From Bromus sterilis (taxonomy: Eukaryota; Streptophyta; Magnoliopsida; Poales; Poaceae): a stretch of DNA of 64,000 nt. Both the position numbers and the translations under genes were made by a program. The stretch lies in the NCBI GenBank assembly GCA_950022295.1, contig OX465600.1, positions 28,185,282-28,249,281 on the forward strand, given 5' to 3'. Positions 60,101-64,000 of this stretch are shown here, in pieces. Within the stretch, counting starts at the first letter, position 1; each line of letters opens with the position of its first letter. The notes below the pieces were generated by a model, which saw nothing but the letters and a program-made list of their open reading frames with translations, had not been told where the DNA came from and ran no database searches.

Positions 60101-60938
60101 CTCCTGGGCTCGAATTGAGCGCTCGAGGCGACGAGGGCGTAGTCGAGGAGCGTCTTGGACACCTGGTTGCGTCGTGGGAAGGCTGGTGGCCGCGGGGGGC
60201 GTCGACGATGAACTCGCCGTGCTTCGGTTCGTCGTGGGGATCGCCGGGGACGAAGGGGAGGAGGGTCAGAGCAAGGGCAAGGGGTGCGGGGGGGGGGGGG
60301 TGTGGAGGCGGCGTGGCGCTCTGGGGTGCGAGGAGAGGCCTAGAAGGCCGCTGGCCGTCGCGGTGGCCTCAGCGCTCCCCTGCCCTCCACCGAGCTGCTT
60401 CGGGGGGAGGGGAGGAAGACGACACTGGGACAGGTGGGCTGGGCCGGCCTGGTTTAAGTCGGGCCAGAAGCAGGTATGGCCCTTTTTTCCTTTTTATTTC
60501 TCTTCTGTTTGTTTTTCTTTTTCTTTCATTTGTTTGCTGTGATAAATAAATACCAAAGTATTTTGATAAATCCTCAAAACATTTATGTGGCCTCATGTGA
60601 CCTGTAGCTAGCCACTCACAAGTTTTGGAGATTTTTGAAATTCATCTAGTTTGAATTTCAAATCAAATAGGGGTTTATTTAATTTTCCAAGGCACTTATA
60701 ATATATTTGAAAAATCAGTGAGCCTTGAGTGGGACCCACTCCACTTTAAATGTGATCTCACTTATTTCTAGTACTTTTCAAAAATATCATAGTGATTTTT
60801 GGAGCAACTTTTTATCTGGCCATTTGATTTAATTTCTCAGGGCTTTTCTTTTCCCCATTTTTGAATTTTCTTTTGAATTTTTGCATGATGAAAAGGGCAC
60901 AAACAAACCTAGCACTTACCCTAGTTGGGGTTCTGACA
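57133..60938 (-). repeat. 5' LTR of the inner Gypsy element
   Basis: 3,806 bp; direct-repeat partner of 41506-45298, including the GC-rich island (59640-60480) and the TTCGAATAG / CCGCGG box. A longer G-run at 60290-60300 is one of the few length differences. Confidence 0.93.
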
Positions 60939-60943
60939 GTCTT

Positions 60944-61353
60944 TCATACACCAAGTGGCCTTAGACGTGCGCAGCTTGGGGCATCGCGATGCGATTGTTC
61001 GAGACTCTGTCTCGTGCACACTTTGTGGTATGATCGAGCCCGCCCTAGACCCCGACTAAGTGATCGGGCTGGAGTAAGTCTATGTAAGGGTTATAATACA
61101 ATCGATAGTATGGTTGAGGCGACTTGTCTATGAGTATGGGAGTTCAGCACCCATATCTTTTAGACTTGTGTGCGGACGATGAGGACCCATCTCAGTTGAT
61201 CATCCGCCCTGAATGGGATGCCCCTCTCGTTCGATGCTTTCCGAGAACGTTATGTGCTTGGCCTTGCCTGCTTAGACAAGTGGGTACGGTTCTCGGCTCT
61301 TCATATGATTGTGTTGTAGCGAGGCTTGCATACGCTAACCTTGGGCCCCGACA
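60944..61353 (+). repeat. 5' LTR of the outer Gypsy element, second piece
   Basis: Continues the LTR cut at 41505. Joining GATCTGGCTGTCGGTCTT to TCATACACCAAGTGGCC gives the same order as the inner element's LTR (complement of about 41960-41915), which proves the two pieces were once contiguous. Ends GGGCCCCGACA. Confidence 0.88.
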
Positions 61354-61357
61354 GACT

Positions 61358-61369
61358 TGGTATCAGAGC
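61358..61369 (+). other. Primer-binding site of the outer Gypsy element
   Basis: TGGTATCAGAGC four bases after the LTR end, complementary to initiator tRNA-Met. Confidence 0.92.
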
Positions 61370-61825
61370 AGGACTGACTGTAGGATTATCAGCCTTGGCC
61401 GAAGTCGAGTCTAGCCTTCTATAGTTATATAGTTACTCTGGGTATATAAGGGAAAAACGTAAGGCTTCTTTTTTCTCCTTACCCTCATCGTTCTGAGTTC
61501 TGAGTCACCCTCATCTTTTCTACGGGAAGATAGGACTAGTCTCATCTATGTCTTACTAGAACATATCATTGATTGCCTCCTTATAGCCGTAGGATGGTTG
61601 TGGTTGTCGAGAGTCTCCGTGTTTTGAGTTCCTTGAAGAAGTTCTGTCCAATTTCTTCGAGGTTGTTTCATTTTCCATCCCAGTGTAGCCGTTATGCTGC
61701 CGGATTTGTTCTGTGTTTCTTTGAGTCATTGCCTTCGCATTATTATCTGTTCCGCCTAAATCATATCCTTTTATCCTTGCCTCCATCGTACAACCTGTTC
61801 TGATTGTTGATTTTTATCACACAGG

Positions 61826-64000
61826 ATGTCAGGTGGAACTCGTAGTGTTGTTCTTCGGAATCGAGACCGTGATCGGAATCGAAATGATGATGAACCTCCA
61901 CCACCGCCTTCTGCGACGGAAATCATGATGGAAGCTGAGCGGAATAGACGTGATCAAACACGCCTTCTGGAGCTCATCGAGAAGAATACCGCCCACCATC
62001 GTAATGTGGTGGTCAGCATTCAGGACTTCATCTTCCTCAAGCCACCGGTATTCCGATGTTCTTCTGAGCCCTTCGAAGCTGATGATTGGCTCCGTTCCAT
62101 CGAGCGTAAGGTTGATACAGCACATGTTGCTCCCGATGATCGAGTTATTTTCGCGGTATACTTCTTGGAAGGTGCTTCTCTTCAATGGTGGGAGAACTAT
62201 GTTTCTATGCAGCCAGATGGTCACGTAGTGACTTGGCAGGAGTTATGTGTTGCCTTTCGAGGGTACCACATTCTGGATGAGTTGATGGAGCGCAAGAAGG
62301 AAGAGTTCTGCAATCTGAATCAAGGAGAGATGTCCATTCATGAGTATGTGAGGGAATTCAACCGTCTTGCTCGTTATGCCCAAGATGAGATCACCACCGA
62401 TGCCAGAAGGCAGGCAAGGTTCCTCAAGGGACTTAGCCCCATCCTTCGTCATGATCTCAACCTCCTTGAGTTTGCCACCTTTGAGGATTTAGTCAACAGA
62501 TCTTTCAGAGCTGAGCATGGCAATGAAGTTTTCGAGAAGTCACGCAAGCATGCTCTTGAGCTTGCCCCTTCTTCCAGTTCACGCCCTCAGAAGCGCATGA
62601 TATGGATTCCTAACAGTTTGATCCACCAAAACAACCCACCGAGGCCATTCCTTGTGCCGCCTCGTCCACCAGCTCCACCAAACAACCCAGCTCCCCGCAC
62701 TATCTTTGGAGCCTGCTTCAGATGTGGCCAGCCTGGTCACTACTCTCGTGAGTGCCCCGTCAATGAAAATGCTCCACCCCATGCCAAAGGAAACCCCAAT
62801 GTTTGTGCCAAGCCACCCCCGAAGGTTCCCACCGCTAAGCCATCCACCTCAGAAAATCTTGGACGTGTGAACCAAATCTCAGCTGAGGAAACTGATGGTA
62901 CTTCTGACGTCATTCTTGGTACGCTCCCAGTCAATTTTGTTCCCACTTCTGTCCTTTTCGATCCAGGAGCATCTCACTCATTCATGTCGGAGAGTTATGC
63001 ACTTCGGCATGATGTATCCTTTGAAGAAATGTTCACCCCTATGATCATTCAAACTCCTGGTTCCAAGTGGCAAACTAATAGAGTAAGCCATGGTAATCAA
63101 ATTGCAATTGAGGGTTTAGTATTCCTTGCTTCACTCATAGCCCTCAAGTCTTCAGACATTAATGTCATCCTTGGTATGGATTGGTTATCAAGACAACATG
63201 CGTTTCTTGATTGTAAAGCCAAGTCAGTTAGACTTACACATCCTTCAGGCCAGACAATAGCTTACTCCTCACCAAGAACAAGAACCCAGGTGCATTCTTT
63301 GAATGTGCTTCCCCTTCACGACCTTGAAGATGTTCCGGTGGTTCGTGACTTCCCGGATGTCTTTCCTGAAGAGCTGCCCGGCATGCCACCCAACAGATGT
63401 GTAGAGTTCATTGTAGATCTTGCCCCAGGAACCGCACAAATTTCTAGACGCCCATACAAAATGGCCCCACGTGAGTTAGCTGAGCTTAAAACCCAACTGG
63501 AAGCTTTGTTGGAAAAAGGCTTCATCCGCCCTAGCTCATCGCCATGGGGTTGCTCCGTTCTATTCGTAATGAAGAAAGATGGAACAGAAATGATGTGCGT
63601 ACACTATCGCCCGCTAAATCTAGCGACGATAAAGAACAAGTACCCACTGCCCAGGATCAATGATCTTTATGATCAACTTGTTGGATCCTCTGTCTTCTCC
63701 AAGATGGATTTGAGATTAGGTTATCATCAAATCAAAATCCGAAACGAGGACATTCCAAAAACGGCTTTCACTACTCGTTATGGTCTTTACGAGTACACCG
63801 TCATGTCCTTTGGTTTAACCAATGCCCCCGCCACTTTCTCACGCATGATGAATTCGATCTTCATGGAGTACCTAGATAAATTTGTTGTAGTTTATCTTGA
63901 TGACATTCTCATCTACTCGAAGAACGAAGAAGAACATGCCGAACACCTAAGGCTGGTATTGATGAAACTTAGAGAGCATCGCCTGTATGCTAAATTCTCC
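61826..64000 (+). CDS. Gypsy gag-pol polyprotein (gag, protease, RT), runs off the window
   Basis: Open from ATG 61826 to the window edge (725 codons, no stop). Gag (retrotransposon_gag-like region about 80-200: LEGASLQWWENYV, MSIHEYVREFNRLARYA) is followed by a CCHC knuckle CFRCGQPGHYSREC (about 296-309). Next come a protease with FDPGASHSFM (about 377-386) and a downstream ILGMDWL, then RT with FIRPSSSPWG, MDLRLGYHQIKI, TFSRMMN and catalytic YLDD (690-693). Two residues look unusual: the protease triad reads DPGA where DS/TGA is normal, and the RT motif reads CVHYRPLN where relatives, including the inner element, have C(I/V)DYRPLN. These may reduce activity. RNase H, integrase and the 3' LTR lie beyond the window. 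Confidence 0.92.
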   Translation, partial: MSGGTRSVVLRNRDRDRNRNDDEPPPPPSATEIMMEAERNRRDQTRLLELIEKNTAHHRNVVVSIQDFIFLKPPVFRCSSEPFEADDWLRSIERKVDTAHVAPDDRVIFAVYFLEGASLQWWENYVSMQPDGHVVTWQELCVAFRGYHILDELMERKKEEFCNLNQGEMSIHEYVREFNRLARYAQDEITTDARRQARFLKGLSPILRHDLNLLEFATFEDLVNRSFRAEHGNEVFEKSRKHALELAPSSSSRPQKRMIWIPNSLIHQNNPPRPFLVPPRPPAPPNNPAPRTIFGACFRCGQPGHYSRECPVNENAPPHAKGNPNVCAKPPPKVPTAKPSTSENLGRVNQISAEETDGTSDVILGTLPVNFVPTSVLFDPGASHSFMSESYALRHDVSFEEMFTPMIIQTPGSKWQTNRVSHGNQIAIEGLVFLASLIALKSSDINVILGMDWLSRQHAFLDCKAKSVRLTHPSGQTIAYSSPRTRTQVHSLNVLPLHDLEDVPVVRDFPDVFPEELPGMPPNRCVEFIVDLAPGTAQISRRPYKMAPRELAELKTQLEALLEKGFIRPSSSPWGCSVLFVMKKDGTEMMCVHYRPLNLATIKNKYPLPRINDLYDQLVGSSVFSKMDLRLGYHQIKIRNEDIPKTAFTTRYGLYEYTVMSFGLTNAPATFSRMMNSIFMEYLDKFVVVYLDDILIYSKNEEEHAEHLRLVLMKLREHRLYAKFS

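Larger units (their letters stand above)
41506..60938 (-). mobile_element. Minus-strand Ty3/Gypsy retrotransposon nested in the LTR of its relative
   Basis: Two LTRs in direct repeat (41506-45298 and 57133-60938) flank a decayed internal region. A perfect 5-bp duplication GTCTT borders the element (41501-41505 and 60939-60943). On the minus strand the order is 5' LTR, primer-binding site, leader, a 42-codon gag start, RT/RNase H, integrase, purine tract, 3' LTR. Most of gag and all of the protease are missing, and pol contains stops and frameshifts, so it cannot move on its own. Its integrase region is split by a Copia element (45971-54256). Total span is 19.4 kb, of which 8.3 kb is the Copia insert. 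Confidence 0.92.
37843..64000 (+). mobile_element. Plus-strand Ty3/Gypsy retrotransposon, 5' part, interrupted by a relative
   Basis: The 5' LTR starts TGTCACAACCCCAAGTTAGG at 37843, is cut at 41505 by the minus-strand Gypsy element, resumes at 60944 and ends GGGCCCCGACA at 61353. With the insert removed the LTR is about 4.07 kb. A tRNA-Met-type primer-binding site, an untranslated leader (61370-61825) and the gag-pol frame follow. The element runs beyond the window, so its 3' LTR and the second GAACG target duplication are unseen. The long LTR, this primer site and the chromodomain-like integrase tail of its relative suggest the Tekay/Del group of Gypsy elements. Confidence 0.88.

Overview
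The window is nuclear DNA of a grass, most likely a Triticeae species (wheat, Aegilops or barley group). The evidence is a Copia LTR that begins like the Triticeae BARE/WIS/Angela LTRs, very long Gypsy LTRs (about 3.8-4.1 kb), a CACTA element, Stowaway- and Mutator-type elements, and GC-rich coding exons typical of grass genes. No family name was checked against a database. No tRNA or rRNA gene was seen.

Bases 1-2757 are anonymous sequence whose texture resembles plant mitochondrial intergenic DNA. Bases 3506-13105 hold an F-box gene (minus strand) broken in two. Its 3' half lies at 3506-4264 and its 5' end at 12786-13105. The F-box itself is lost, and about 8.5 kb of Mutator-associated DNA sits between the halves. 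That insert carries a spliced, intact-looking MULE transposase, an unrecognised 139-aa gene and a two-exon GRF zinc-finger gene. Copies of one 314-bp repeat, all in the same direction, lie at its edges. An intact single-exon paralogue of the F-box gene is at 24021-25769; flanking similarity shows the two are duplicates.

Bases 14605-19752 are a second MULE with long terminal inverted repeats and a transposase disabled by one stop codon and one frameshift. A 145-bp tandem duplication abuts its right end. Bases 20039-24000 and 25770-29760 are poor in genes: LINE relics (reverse transcriptase, zf-RVT and RNase H fragments), a 45-bp minisatellite, MITEs and AT-rich DNA. Bases 29868-31011 encode an intact two-exon GT77-type glycosyltransferase with an N-terminal membrane anchor.

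From 32038 to the end the window is a nested stack of transposons, several dated relative to each other by target-site duplications. An LTR-type host element (32038 to 37842 and beyond) was hit by a non-autonomous CACTA element (32221-35057, TSD TAA), by a Copia element now reduced to a solo LTR (35245-37343, TSD CCTTC), and by a plus-strand Gypsy element (37843 onward). The 5' LTR of that Gypsy element was hit by a minus-strand Gypsy element of the same family (41506-60938, TSD GTCTT). The integrase of the second Gypsy was in turn hit by a minus-strand Copia element (45971-54256). The outer Gypsy has an open gag-protease-RT frame running off the window; the inner Gypsy and the Copia are disabled.

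The likely functional host genes are the F-box gene (24021-25769), the GT77 gene (29868-31011) and, less surely, the GRF zinc-finger gene and the 139-aa gene inside the Mutator-associated block.
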